Program-made: the position numbers and the translations under genes
Shown: in pieces, positions 1 through 10,264 of the stretch
How the letters are laid out: each line of letters starts with the position of its first letter
Numbering within the stretch: position 1 is the first letter of the stretch
DNA from: Branchipolynoe longqiensis
Taxonomy: Eukaryota; Annelida; Polychaeta; Phyllodocida; Polynoidae
Length of the DNA stretch: 64,000 nucleotides
NCBI GenBank assembly: GCA_030323885.1
Contig: CM059187.1
Span: 127,639,525 to 127,703,524 of the forward strand
Reading direction: 5' to 3'
Notes under the pieces: generated by a model
Databases searched by the model: none
What the model was told of the DNA's origin: nothing
What the model saw: the letters and a program-made list of their open reading frames with translations, nothing else

Positions 1-325
1 CATGGCCGAATCGGTAGAGCGCAGACTTCCCGTGCGGAAGGTCAGAGTTCAATTCCTAGTCGAGTCAAACCAATGACTTACAAAATTGATGCTTGTTGCT
101 TCCTAGCCTGGCGCTCAGCATTATTAGAATAGGGCAAGGACTGGTTAGCTCCGTGTCAGGATAATGTGACTGAGTGGCATATCAGGTCATGGTGTTGGCA
201 GTCTGGTCTCTCAGTGAGACAGCAGTATAAAGTTGCCATGAGTGTGCACTGTCACAAGTCGGTACCCGTCCTGATATGACCTGAGATGTTGCCAGGAGGG
301 TAGAACTCCAACAACCAACCAACAA
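1..325 (+). mobile_element. SINE-A copy, A1-type head, nearly full length
   Basis: The copy opens with a tRNA-like A-box region (tggccgaatcggtagagcgc), then a B-box-like stretch (agttcaattcc), then the family body beginning gtcaaaccaatgactta. It ends in a CAAC-rich tail. The start is at the window edge, so the 5' end and any target duplication cannot be judged. The A box resembles class II (Ser/Leu-type) tRNAs. SINEs of this kind are transcribed by RNA polymerase III and copied by a partner LINE; no partner is visible in the window. Confidence 0.9.
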
Positions 326-419
326 TAAAGTCGCCGTGAGTATGCACTGTCGCAGGTCGGTGGCCGTCCTGATATGACCTTAGATGTAGCCAGGACATAA
401 AACTCCAAGAAACAAACAA
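326..419 (+). repeat. Extra copy of the SINE-A 3' end directly after the full copy
   Basis: The segment repeats the SINE-A 3' portion (ataaagtcgccgtgagt to the caaacaaa tail), directly after the CAAC tail of the preceding copy. It is about 80% similar to the same part of that copy. It is either a 5'-truncated second insertion into the tail or a local duplication. The tail type (AAACAAAC) differs from that of the first copy (CCAACC), which favours a separate insertion. Confidence 0.8.
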
Positions 420-465
420 AACTAGGCAGGTGTTGCTCAGTGTTAAATGTGGAACATGCAGGTTT

Positions 466-859
466 CGTTTAAACAAAGACCCTATAATACTAAGATGGCT
501 CACTCCCTATCTCTCCCATGGTAATGCCGCAGTGCCACCTTGTGGTGGGTTTGATCAGCCCGGCTGTTGGTTGGTGTTTCACATGTAACCACATACAATT
601 ATAGTATGCATGAGATAGGTAAGTATGAATGCACATCAATATGAAATTGCTATGAACAAATACACATCATCATCAGCAGCATCATCATCATCGCCATCAT
701 CACACATCTTTCACATTCATATATACATTTATACATATAATATAGCAACTGTTTAACCAAGAGAACAGCCAGCACACCAAGTGGTGGGTTTGATCATTTT
801 GATTACACAGTACAGGCTGAGTGAGCCATCTTAGTATTATAGGGTCTTTGGTTTAAACG
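466..859. mobile_element. Non-autonomous DNA element with 39-bp terminal inverted repeats
   Basis: The left end, 466-504, and the right end, 820-859, are reverse complements apart from a single extra C. Both include gtttaaac and gaccctataatactaagatg. The interior is about 315 bp with no coding potential. It holds two copies of a ggtgggtttgatca motif (near 543 and 783) and an ATCATC stretch (663-705). No clear target duplication was found, so the superfamily is unassigned. Size and structure fit a MITE. Confidence 0.75.
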
Positions 860-1500
860 AGAGGAGAGCCTTATTCTTTTCTCTAATGACGTATATATAG
901 TAAGTCTCACACATCGTAATAATCCTTTCGGGAGAAAATATATTGTTACTGAACTGATGATGCGGCTGTCCATAAGTTGTCTTTCTTATTTGTATTTCAC
1001 TCAGCAATATGTACCATGCATACCGGCCGCGTAACCGTATATGTTTGTCTTTTTGGGGTGGGCTGAATTTAATATTCAAGGTAATGCATTCACGTTGACC
1101 AAGATTGGGAGTGGGAGGGTGGGGTGGATGTGTGTGTAGTGTGGTGTGTGGAGTGGGGGCGAGGGGTGGAGGGGGTAGTGCGCGGAATAATGACCAAATA
1201 TTAGCTGTCAACAGTGACTTGGATTCATTAAATATTCCGCGCTGTAATCCGAAACAATTAAGGTCAGCATTGTACGTGAGAAATCGCATTAGTGATTTCT
1301 GGCGGCAGGAATAATTCAAAGCTCTGCACAGAGTGCGACCAGCCATATAATCCTATTTGCGGTTTATGTGACCATCGCCACCGCCTGCACGACCAATGTG
1401 CCACGCTGCACTCAATGCTGTTTCCATAGCAACCGAATAATTAGATAAATGTTCAATTTTCTTTGATGGGGGAGTGCCCGAGGGGGCATAGAACAGACCA
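860..1500. promoter_or_regulatory. Mostly single-copy stretch with an RFX X-box-like site; possible conserved noncoding DNA
   Basis: Apart from a GT-rich run at 1105-1180, this block is not repetitive and has mixed composition. It contains GTTTCCATAGCAAC at 1420-1433, a good match to the RFX-factor X-box (GTNRCC, 0-3 bases, RGYAAC), and AT-rich homeodomain-like sites (aataattaga near 1437). Such composition is often seen in distal regulatory DNA, but nothing here proves activity. No gene is seen. Confidence 0.3.
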
Positions 1501-1504
1501 CTAT

Positions 1505-1860
1505 AGATCGCCTCCTCCCTCCCTCAATCCCTTCTACTTCACTCCGCCCCTCCCTCACTCTCTCTTCCCCCCTCCCTCCACCCTCCCTCACCCGCACCCT
1601 CACCCACACCCTCTCCCTCACCCACTCCCTCACTCAGTAAATCCTTCTCCATCACTCATTCACTCACTCACTCACTCATTCACGCCCTTCCCCCCACTCA
1701 CTCTCTCCCCCTCCCTCCATTACTCCCTCACTCAGTCCCTTCCTCACCCCCTCCCTCACCCCCTCCCTCACTCCCTCACTCCACATTCCATCATCCCTCC
1801 CTCTATCCTTCGCTTCCACACCCCACCACTCCCTCTTTCAGCCCCCCCCCCCTATCCCCG
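1505..1860. repeat. Pyrimidine-rich (CCCTCACTC-type) degenerate microsatellite
   Basis: A long run of C and T on the plus strand is built from imperfect ccctcactc and ccctccctcac units. It gives a spurious Ser/Pro/His-rich ORF. A homopyrimidine tract of this length can adopt triplex structures. There is no sign of coding. Confidence 0.85.
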
Positions 1861-2084
1861 TCCTTTTCTGTTCTGGCTGAAGGAGATGTGGCTCTGATAA
1901 AACTTTTCAAGTTACCTTATAATAAATGGTTATTTGCCGAGAACCTTTTGGGAGAATTACGTGGGACGACTTGTGCATTTCTCGCATCCATATTAGTTGG
2001 TTTGCTATTACAAGACATGCCAAGCTATATGGATATGCATGCATTCTAACTGTTTCGGCACTGAATATACCAGACTCGCAAATA
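1861..2084. other. Unannotated spacer
   Basis: Ordinary AT-moderate sequence between two simple repeats. I see no gene, repeat or site that I can support. Confidence 0.5.
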
Positions 2085-2184
2085 TATGTATATAATATAT
2101 ATATAACATATAATATATATTTAAAATATATATAATATATATAAATATATATAAATATATATAAATATATATATATATATAATA
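2085..2184. repeat. AT-rich (TATA)n microsatellite
   Basis: Imperfect TATA/ATAT repeats make up nearly the whole segment, with periodic 'aaatatatat' units. Confidence 0.9.
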
Positions 2185-2259
2185 GCTACTTACATAGACA
2201 TCCATGCTTTTACACCCCCATGCAATAGCAAATCCCGTGTTGCTTAATGAATATTTCCA

Positions 2260-2600
2260 ATTCCACCATGATTTCCGTGGTCACGTGACAGTTGATGAAT
2301 CGCGCCCCCTGGTGGTTTGAGTGATACTTACAGTCTCTGGTGCCGCTCCCTCCCCACCCACGCCCGCCCGCCCCTCCCCTCCCCACAGGCAGTGACGCGC
2401 ATGCGCAGTGACTCATAGTGCGATCGAGTTTCATATTCTCAGCCGGTCCGAACTGGCGACGCCAAACCTGGGGGAGCTTTTAGTGCGTAGGACGTGCATC
2501 TGTGCGTGTGCGTGTGCGCGTGCGTGTGCGTTGCGGACGTGGGTGGCTGAAATTGAGGAAGGAGGGGACGGAAGCGTTGGGGCTGTCGCAGTAGAACAGC
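2260..2600. promoter_or_regulatory. CpG-containing block with a palindromic NRF1-type site
   Basis: A perfect GCGCATGCGC palindrome lies at 2397-2406, followed by agtgactcat (AP-1-like TGACTCA) at 2407-2416. The block is CpG-richer than its surroundings and lies just upstream of a degenerate GTGCGT run. NRF1 sites mark many animal CpG promoters. However, no TATA box, start codon or splice signal follows convincingly, so this is only a candidate promoter. Confidence 0.25.
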
Positions 2601-2639
2601 ACGTAGGATGGGCGAGGGGGGGGGGGGCATGCACAACTT

Positions 2640-2984
2640 GTAGAAGAAACATGTTTGTTTGTTGTTGTTTTACGTACTAGCAACATCTAATGACATAGCA
2701 GGATGGATACCGACTTGTGACAGTGTGCACACATGGAAACTTTATAGTGCTGCCGCACTGGGAGACCAAGCCACCAGCACCATGACCCGATATCCCATGC
2801 AGTCACATTATCCTGATACAGTGCTAACCAGTCCTTATCCTATCCTATTTATGTTGAGTGCCAGGCTAGGGCTCAATTTGATAAGTCATTGGTTTGACTC
2901 GGCTTTGTGATTCGAACCTCGATCTTCCGCATGGGAAGTCTGCGCTCTACCGATTCGGCCACCGCGTCTGGTCGTAGAAGAAAC
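2640..2984 (-). mobile_element. SINE-A copy, A1 head, with 11-bp target-site duplication
   Basis: Read on the minus strand, this is a near full-length SINE-A: head tggccgaatcggtagagcgc, body, and an AACAACAACAAAC tail. It is flanked by perfect 11-bp direct repeats gtagaagaaac at 2640-2650 and 2974-2984. These are the target-site duplication of a retroposition event and fix the element at 2651-2973. Its high similarity to other copies suggests a fairly recent insertion. Confidence 0.95.
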
Positions 2985-3655
2985 TTTGCTTAGGTTCATG
3001 ATCACTGAAGTTGAATTGCACTCAATATAAATCCCAAACACATTAGTGGCTGTCTAGAGGAATAGACACGTATTGACAGTTTTTCCTGTAGATTTGAGGG
3101 TGGAACCGCCCACGGTTTCAGATTTACCTCTAAGTCTAAGGAATTTCGCTATTTCTAGATTCCTTAGAATTTAATCCCCCAATTATCGTCTTGGTGCACA
3201 AGAAATTTGCCGAATATATTTATTACCTACCGCATTGTAATTACTACAAGGACGAGACTTTGTTGTTGTTTTATCGCATACAATGTCCTATAAAAGAAAT
3301 ATATCACGCGAAGCAATAACGCTTTCTATAAAAGAGCCTTGCGAATCAATAAGGGTGGGATATACGTTGGGGCGGTGTACTGTGTAGAAAGGTCTATTGC
3401 ACCTCTTGAGCGTTTCTCGAGGCACTTCCGGTTGTGTATATCCTCTGGTGATGTCTCCAGGTGCACGTGATCCACAATTCCGGTATAGAGAGTTCCTTAT
3501 GCATCATCGGTAAAGGGGAGAGATTCAAAGGTTATTTATATATGGGAATTAGGTACATAACTATAAATAATTCAATAGGCAATTCCCTGTGGGAAGTAAG
3601 TATTTTGTTGTCCTCTTTGTGAATAGCCTTATTTTTAAATCAGGGAAACTATGAA
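2985..3655. other. Unannotated spacer
   Basis: Mixed-composition sequence without long ORFs. The stretch around 3060-3180 contains ctagaggaat and ctagattcct motifs in inverse orientation, with 'gattt' and 'accgcccacggtt' between them. This hints at an old palindromic element, but I cannot define its ends. No gene is seen. Confidence 0.4.
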
Positions 3656-4085
3656 TATCAAAACCAATATACAATACAGAATATATATAGACTATATAAG
3701 ACATAAAATATACGATATATATCAAATATACTATGTAATATATGTAATATTTATAATATAAATAATATATATAACATATACAATTTATATAATATACATA
3801 ATATATATAATAGATATAATATACATATACTATATATAATATATGTAATATATATAATTTCCATAATATATATAATGTATGTAATATATATTACAGACAT
3901 ATTACATATATATTATATATATATATATATAACATATATATATATATTACATATATATTATGTAATACATATATAATGTAATATATATAATGTACTATAT
4001 ATAATGTAATATATATGATATATATGTAATATATATGTAATATGTATGTAATATATATAATATATATGTAATATATAAAACATAC
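3655..4085. repeat. Long AT-rich (TATAAT)-type degenerate microsatellite
   Basis: About 430 bp consist almost entirely of tatataat, atatgta and related units. There is no coding potential. Confidence 0.9.
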
Positions 4086-4342
4086 ATTTTACTATGTTTC
4101 TATTCAAATATATTTTCACTGTTCCCCGAATAAATCTACACAATGTGTGTTTATAGCTAAATGTCCGCAACTAATATCATTAGGATAATAGCGTAACAGT
4201 TAAAGTTTTTCTAGGGTGACATCATCGTTCACAACACAAAACTTTATTTAGGTCACCCCCGAATCACCAGATGGGTACACACCGTGACACAATTTGCATA
4301 AATAAGGACGCTTTCACAGCTAGTTGGTTTCTCCTGCACAGT

Positions 4343-4660
4343 GAGCAGGACTAGCACTGTGCTGCTGCCTTGAGTAGCACTAGCACTGTGCTGCTGCCTT
4401 GAGCAGCACTAGCACTGTGCTGCTGCATTGAGCAGCATTAGAACTGTGCTGCTGCATTGAGCAGCATTAGAACTGTGCTGCTGCCTTGAGTAGCACTAGC
4501 ACTGTGCTACTGCCTTGAGCAGCACTAGCACTGTGCTGCCGCCTTGAGCAGCACTAGCACTGTGCTGCCGCATTGAGCAGCATTAGAACTGTGCTGCTGC
4601 CTTGAGCAGCACTAGCACTTGCTGCTGCCTTGAGCAGCACTAGCACTGTGCTGCTGCCTT
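4343..4660. repeat. 29-bp minisatellite with a self-complementary unit, 11 copies
   Basis: Eleven tandem units (gagcagcactagcactgtg plus ctgctgcctt) run without interruption; one unit is a base shorter. Variants alternate between cact and catt, and between gctgctg and gctgccg, in a pattern suggesting block duplications. Inside each unit gcagcac pairs with gtgctgc around a 7-base loop, so every repeat can form a hairpin. Confidence 0.95.
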
Positions 4661-4845
4661 GACATTGCTTCCACTTTTTATCTTATATCGTTAAAATAAA
4701 TTATATCTGAATTATAATTTTTTTTATGGGAATGAATTAAATGAAATGACCGGAGGCTACACTCGATGGAGTGTAAAGGAGGTGTGTGTATGTGGGAGGG
4801 ACGGGTAGGGTGTTGCGTGGGAGCCTAGGGCAAGTTGCCCCCATC

Positions 4846-5035
4846 CTCAACCCCCCCCCCCCCTGCAAACTCCGTTCTGCATCACCGTTACCATGGGTCT
4901 TGTTTACTATCTCCACCCCCACCTCACCTATCTCCACCCCCTCCTCCCACCGCCACCCACGCCACCACCCACACCCATACCCACACCCACACCCACACCC
5001 ACACCTACACCCACACCCCTACTCCCCACCTCCCA
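4846..5035. repeat. C-rich tract and (CCCACA)n microsatellite
   Basis: A poly-C run near 4849-4863 is followed by CCACC- and CCCACA-type repeats at 4914-5030. The derived ORFs are low complexity and not genes. Confidence 0.9.
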
Positions 5036-5455
5036 ACCAAGCTGACTACTCAAAAAGTGCATAGCCTCTGACGTAAAATCGACTAGATCAACAGCAAAAC
5101 ACAAAACACAGCAAAACTGTGCACAACAGAACATTATACATAAAATCTTACCTGTGATGAATTCACCGACAATAAGCAAGGCGATGCTTATTTACTATCC
5201 GTTGTTTGCATCCCGTGCTGTGATGATGGCGAGGTCTGAGAATCTTATTGGATCTTGAGTTATGAACGTTGTATTGGTCAAAGCGGTGCGGGTTTTTTTA
5301 TTTTGCGGGCGGGAAGTTAGTGACACCCAGAAAATTCAATCTACAGCTTAAAAACCTGATCTTTTATCAACAACTTGATGGTCCCCGAGGCTCTGTGCCC
5401 ACCCCCGCCCTACTCCCTAAGGATTAAGTGTCCCAGCATAACCTCATCCCCGCTC
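5036..5455. other. Unannotated spacer
   Basis: Mixed sequence between two satellites; no repeat family or gene recognised. Confidence 0.4.
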
Positions 5456-5897
5456 TCCCGCCTTCCCTCCCTCCCGCCTTCCACCCTTCCCTACCTCCCC
5501 ACCTCCCTCTTCCGCCTTCCCTCCGTCCCGCCGGCCACCCTTCCCTACCTCCCCACCTCCCTCTCCCGCCTTCCCTCCTTCCCGCTGGCCACCCTTCCAT
5601 ACCTCCCCGCCTCCCTCTCCCGCCTTCTTTCCTTCCCGCTGGCCACCCTTCCATACCTCCCCACCTCCCTCTCCTGCCTTCCCTCCCTCCCGCCGGCCAC
5701 CCTTCCCTACCTCCCCACCTCCCTCTCCTGCCCTTCCCTTCCCTACCTCCCCACCTCCCTCTCCCACCTTCCCTCCCTCTCGCCGGCCACATATCCCTAC
5801 CTCCCCACCTCCCTCTCCCGCCTTCTTTCCCTCCCGCCGGCCACCCTTCCCTACCTCCCCACCTCCCTCTCCTGCCTTCCCTCCCTCTCGCCGGCCA
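5456..5897. repeat. 54-bp pyrimidine-rich minisatellite, about 8 units
   Basis: Units built from cctccctctcccgccttccc, cgccggccaccc and ttccctacctccccac recur with a 54-bp period; one unit is shortened to about 36 bp. Because 54 is divisible by 3 and the units lack stops, long Leu/Pro/Ser-rich or Gly/Arg-rich ORFs appear on both strands. These are artefacts of the repeat. Confidence 0.92.
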
Positions 5898-6275
5898 CAT
5901 GACATATACATATACCCAGGACATATACATACACAGAACAAATACATACGTCAGGACGGATGCATACTCACAGGACAGATACATACACACATGACAGGTA
6001 CATACATACATGACAGATACATACGCACATGACATATACATACACACAATGCGGATGCATACACACGTGACAGATATATACACACATGACATATACACAC
6101 ACATGACAGATACATACACCCATGACAAATACATATGCACAGCACGGATGCATACATGCATGACAGGTACATACATGCATGACAGATACATACCCACATG
6201 ACATATACATACATGACAGATACATACGCACATGACAAATACATACACACATGACAAATACATAGCCACAGGACC
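5898..6275. repeat. Degenerate (CATGACAGATACATACA)-type minisatellite
   Basis: Imperfect units of about 17-18 bp (catgacagatacatacacac and variants) run through the segment, directly abutting the preceding 54-bp array. They give Cys/Val/Met-rich spurious ORFs on the minus strand. Confidence 0.9.
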
Positions 6276-6278
6276 GAG

Positions 6279-6440
6279 CCAGTTGCTCTCATACCATGTC
6301 TATGTGGTGTGGGAGGTTGAAAATCCCTTGGGTCGGTAAAAGTGTAGACTCGGGCTTTCTATCGACACACTGTCTAATGGTGAAAACAAGTCTATTCAGA
6401 CTTATCCATGATAGGCAGAATAAATCTTCAAGAAAAAAAC
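6279..6440 (+). mobile_element. SINE-B 3' fragment
   Basis: The segment matches the non-tRNA body of SINE-B (ccagttgctctcataccatg to ataaatcttcaagaaaa) seen in three fuller copies elsewhere. The tRNA-like head is missing, so this copy is 5'-truncated. Confidence 0.88.
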
Positions 6441-6454
6441 ATCACAGAATTAAG

Positions 6455-6785
6455 GACACATACACACGCATGTACACATACACACATACGCATATATGCA
6501 CATGTACACACACCCACATACACACATATTGGGGTGCAGAAATGCTGTTTTTGCAAAAGTGGCGTATTTGGAATTCGTGTTCAGGAGGGTGACTAGAGGG
6601 AGCTGGTGGTAGGGGGGTGGGAGTGATGGTGGGAGGGGGTGGCGGGGTGGCGTGTGTGTTGGATGTGGAGGCGGTGTCCTGTCATGGTGTGTGTGCGTGT
6701 GTGTGGTGAGCACAGGGGTGTCCGGTAGGGCCCAGGAGTGGTCTATAGGGGTTTGCAGGGTGTGTGTGTGCCTTGGCTGCGGAGG
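6455..6785. repeat. (ACACAT)n run and degenerate GGTGG/GTGT-rich sequence
   Basis: 6455-6530 is an ACACATA microsatellite. 6600-6780 is G/T-rich with imperfect gggtgg and gtgtgtgtgcc units. No gene. Confidence 0.8.
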
Positions 6786-6879
6786 TAAGATTGCATGGAT
6801 CAATTAGTCCATAGGCTGTTGGTGGCGTCCGTCACGCCTCAGTGCACACATTGAACATTCGTGGACGCGACACGTGGCC

Positions 6880-7003
6880 TGCCCCGCCCCCCACCCTCTC
6901 CCCTTCTCCCCCCAACCCCGGGGGAAGAGGGGAGAGGGACGAGAACGGGGGGGGGGGAGGAGGAGAGGGAGAGGGAGGGGGGAGGGGGGAGGCGCAGTAG
7001 GGT
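6880..7003. repeat. GC-rich low-complexity tract (C-rich then G-rich)
   Basis: A cccctctcccctt half is followed by a ggggagagggag half, giving a partly self-complementary stretch that could fold back. There is no sign of a gene. Confidence 0.7.
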
Positions 7004-7224
7004 GTCCTATCAAATCATCGCCCACAACTCTCACATTATGGCCAACTCTATGGCCGGCTTTTAAGCAGTGCATGTTATTGATGAGTTATTTAGTTACATT
7101 GCCACACTGGTTTAGTTGGGATGCACTTAGTACTGGGCCTCAAGGAGGGAGCTGCATGTATGACAAAATGATGCCGCTCGATAACTTGTTACTACGTCGG
7201 GTTCAGTAGTGGTTAAAGGGGTGG

Positions 7225-7915
7225 ACGGTAGAAAGGAGGCGGTTGTGTTTGTGTTGTGTGTGTTGTGCGTTTTGTGTGTGTTGTGTGTGTGGTGTAGGGC
7301 GTGTATGGTGTGTCTGGGAGGTGTGGTGCATGATATGTATATTGTATGTGTTGTGTGTGGTGTGTGTATGGTGTGTATGTAGGGTGTAGTGTGTGTGGTC
7401 TGTGTGGGGTAGGGTGTGAATGGTCGTGTGGTGTGTGTGCTGTATGGTGTGTGTGGTGTGTGTGGAGGTGTGATGTGTATTTTGCGTGTTGCATGCGTGT
7501 GTTGGGGTGTGTGATGTGTATTTATGGGGTGTATGGCATGTGTGGTGTGTGTGGTCTAGGACGTGTATGGTGTGTCTGGGAGGTGTGGTGTGTGATATGT
7601 GTATTGTATGTGGTGTGTGTGGTGTGTGTATGGTGTGTATGGTTTGTATGTAGGGTGTAGTGTGTATGGTGTGTGTGGGGTAAGGTGTGAATGGTCATGT
7701 GGTGTGTGTGGTGTATAGTGTGTGTGGTGTGTGTGGAGGTGTGATGTGTATTTTGTGTGGTGCGTGGCGTGTGTGGTGTGTGGGTGGTGTATTTATGGGG
7801 TGTATGGCATGTGTGGTGTGTGTGAGTGTGTGATCTGTATTATGTGGGGTGTATGGCGTGTGTGGTGTGTGGGGGATGTGATGTGTATTTTATGGGGTGT
7901 ATTTGGTGTGTGAGG
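7225..7915. repeat. GTGTG-rich array with 262-bp higher-order duplication
   Basis: The array is a degenerate gtgtgtggt repeat. Within it a block starting ggtgtagggcgtgtatggtg at 7291 recurs at 7553 with the same order of irregular marks (tctgggaggtg, tgtgaatggtc, ggaggtgtgatg). A roughly 210-bp segment was therefore duplicated with a 262-bp offset. Weaker third-copy marks continue to 7915. Confidence 0.85.
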
Positions 7916-8305
7916 CGCCTTGTTGCTTAGGATAACACACAGCCGTGTACATGGAATTAAGCTTATATCAAATAGGGGCATTTTCGTATTTAGATAATAT
8001 GCCTCACAATGAAGCAAAGTCAGCCAACCTACCGTTTCTAAGCCATCAGATCAAATTGGTTGTAGTTGGTGGACTCACAATAATTGTGACTAACCATTGT
8101 ATGGGATTAAGTTGTGCTAAGCTACTTAATGTGGTTAAACTTGTGTTCTAGCATTAGTTGAGCATGTCAGCATGTCAGCATGTGAAATGAGGTTCCACCC
8201 ACACAATTAGTTCTGACTACTGCCATCAAAGTGTAAAATATTCCGATTTACAGCATTGGTGGGGGAATGCAAATGTTCTATTATTGATCGGGTATACAGG
8301 ACCAG
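7916..8305. other. Unannotated spacer
   Basis: Mixed AT-moderate sequence. It contains a small palindrome tcacaataattgtga near 8077 but no recognisable gene or repeat family. Confidence 0.4.
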
Positions 8306-8724
8306 GTGCATGTATGTGTATATGTAGGTGCTGGTGGTGCCTGAGTGAGATGTAAATAGACATAGTGGTGCTGGCAGGACTGCGTGTAAGGGGCACTCAG
8401 AGCCTACCCCCTGCCCCCTCTGTTAGTCAGGATCACGACACTCAGGCTCAAGGGAGTTCATGGCCAGGGAAGATCAGTGGTAACCATGGGGACCAGGAAT
8501 GCCGGATCCCTATTGGTAGAGCTAAGAATGCTTGTTTCTCATTTGGAGAATAGGTTGGGGTTGATACTCTACACTGAATCCGTGTACCATATAAATAATA
8601 AACCAACCCAAGGCTTGACTCTCTCTCTCTTCTTTCACACTTTATACTCCTCCTTTCTCTTTGCCTGTATTGATTTCACTATAGCCTGCCTACACAACCA
8701 CAGATTCAAGCCATAGACTTTACA
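8306..8724 (+). mobile_element. Probable LTR of a Ty3/Gypsy-type retrotransposon, relic
   Basis: The segment ends in tttaca, followed after three bases by a primer-binding-site-like sequence. It has an internal TATA-like accatataaataataaacc, where an AATAAA signal overlaps at about 8596, and pyrimidine-rich sequence after it. This order (TATA, AATAAA, CA end, PBS) is that of an LTR. The 5' boundary (a TG near 8306-8312) is a guess. No gag or pol ORF follows within 1 kb, so this is a solo or badly decayed LTR. Confidence 0.5.
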
Positions 8725-8727
8725 TAC

Positions 8728-8743
8728 TGGTGACCACGACGAG
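8728..8743 (+). other. Primer-binding-site-like sequence, tRNA-Trp type
   Basis: TGGTGACCACGACGAG differs at two of 16 positions from TGGTGACCCCGACGTG, the complement of the tRNA-Trp 3' end used as primer by CsRn1-like Ty3/Gypsy elements. Its position three bases after a CA-ending segment is as expected. Confidence is limited by the missing internal coding region. Confidence 0.55.
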
Positions 8744-9133
8744 TGGTACAACTATTACTTGGAGGAAGGATTCAACTTTACTTTATGGAGACCTAGTCTT
8801 TACAAGAGGGTGGGTTCTTGGTGGAAATGGTGCCTAGCACCTTTTCCACAGAGCATGTCACAGAGTGAGCTGCTACCCATGTTAGTTTACACCAGAGCGT
8901 GGCTTAGTGGTACAAAATCGTCAATTTATTATTTATAAACTAGTATTGTGACATCTATTGAGCTGTTAGACTGTTCCTTTGGCTTAAAGTACTAGTGCGG
9001 CATTTGTTGAGAATTTAGCCTATTTCATGTGCTAAAGTTAATTCTAACATCTTTGCTGAGGTCTGAGTCTAGTTCGTGTAGTTGAATTGATGTTATGGCA
9101 TTTCTTGAGATTATTGACACTATTTAGTAGTGA

Positions 9134-9515
9134 AGTTACAGCTGCATAGTGCGGTGGGAGCATTATTGTCGCGGAACCAAACCGGGTGTCTAGATTAGAT
9201 CCTACAAATCCAACTCAGATATTGGTTCACTTGTTAAATCTGCATATGATGGAATACTAAATCAACTGAACAGGAGCTAATATTGTTGAAGCCTACCTAT
9301 CAGACTTGTGATGCGTCTGCACAAATTAATTGTGCATGATTTCACTTCAAGTATCTCCAAAGGTAGTCCTTTAAATAATATTTACTTAAAACTAAAGTAA
9401 GGTAATACCATAAGGATCAATCTAATTTGTTTACCTACAAAATATAGCGTATAAAAATATGAATTTAAAGAAGATTTGCAGAAACTAAAAGCCACTGAAA
9501 TATGCAATTTTCAGT
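9134..9515. mobile_element. MITE family M3, copy 1 (decayed)
   Basis: The left end (gttacagctgcatagtgcgg) and the inverse of the right end (tgaaaattgcatatttcagt) match the TIRs of two better copies at 20.1-21.1 and 41.1-42.3 kb. Interior blocks shared with those copies include ttcacttcaagtatctc and aaactaaagtaaggt. No ORF. It is the most diverged of the three. Confidence 0.6.
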
Positions 9516-9544
9516 GAAATTCTGAGGAGGTTGCTATCAGTATC

Positions 9545-9735
9545 AGTGTGCGCTGGGGGTTGGTGCGGGGGCGGTGTTGGTGAGGGGGTGGTGGTGAGGG
9601 TGGGTGGTGAGAGGGGGGGGGGGAGGTTGGTGGAGGAGAGTGACTGTGAGTGAGATGGAAGTGAGGTGAGAGTTCATGACGTGATTGAGTTCCTCCACCC
9701 CAACCAACCCACCCACCCACCCACCCACCTCTCCA
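9545..9735. repeat. GGTGG-rich run followed by CCACC run
   Basis: 9545-9625 is G/T-rich (ggtggtgagggtggg) and 9696-9730 is (CCCA)n. The two could pair as a loose inverted repeat. Low complexity only. Confidence 0.75.
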
Positions 9736-9910
9736 CATCCGGCCATGCGCTGTTCCCGCTGTAGCACCATCGACTGGTGCTGCCACCAAGCGGGCTTTGA
9801 TCTTGGAACCATGTGTCTTGTATCGCATCTCTCTGCCCACCACACCATTCATCCCAATCCTCCTTGAAGTTGACAGGATATATTCGCGCATATTTTGCTC
9901 GGCCGATTTC

Positions 9911-10264
9911 ACCACTGCCCTCCGCGGTTGCCTAATTGTTAGAGTGCGGGCCTCGCGTGCGGAAGGTCAGGAGTTCGGTTCCCAGTCGAGGCAAACGACT
10001 GGCTATTAAAATTGATACTTGTCGCTTCCTAGCCTGGTGCTTGGTATTAATAGGATAGGGCAAGTACTGGTTAGCCCAGTGTCAGGATAATGCGACTGAG
10101 TGGGATATCGGGTCATGGTGCTGGCAGCCGGGTTTCCCAGTGGGGCAGTACTATAAATTCGGCAAGTGTGCGCATTCTCACAAGTTAGGGCCCATCCGGA
10201 TATGACCGTGCATGTTGTCGTGACGTAAAACTCCAACAACCAACCAACCAACGACTGCCGTCCG
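9911..10264 (+). mobile_element. SINE-A copy, A1 head, with 14-bp target duplication
   Basis: Full-length copy with A and B boxes, body and (CAAC)n tail. The flanks accactgccctccg (9911-9924) and acgactgccgtccg (10251-10264) match at 12 of 14 positions, so the element is 9925-10250. The diverged duplication indicates an older insertion than the one at 2.6 kb. Confidence 0.93.
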
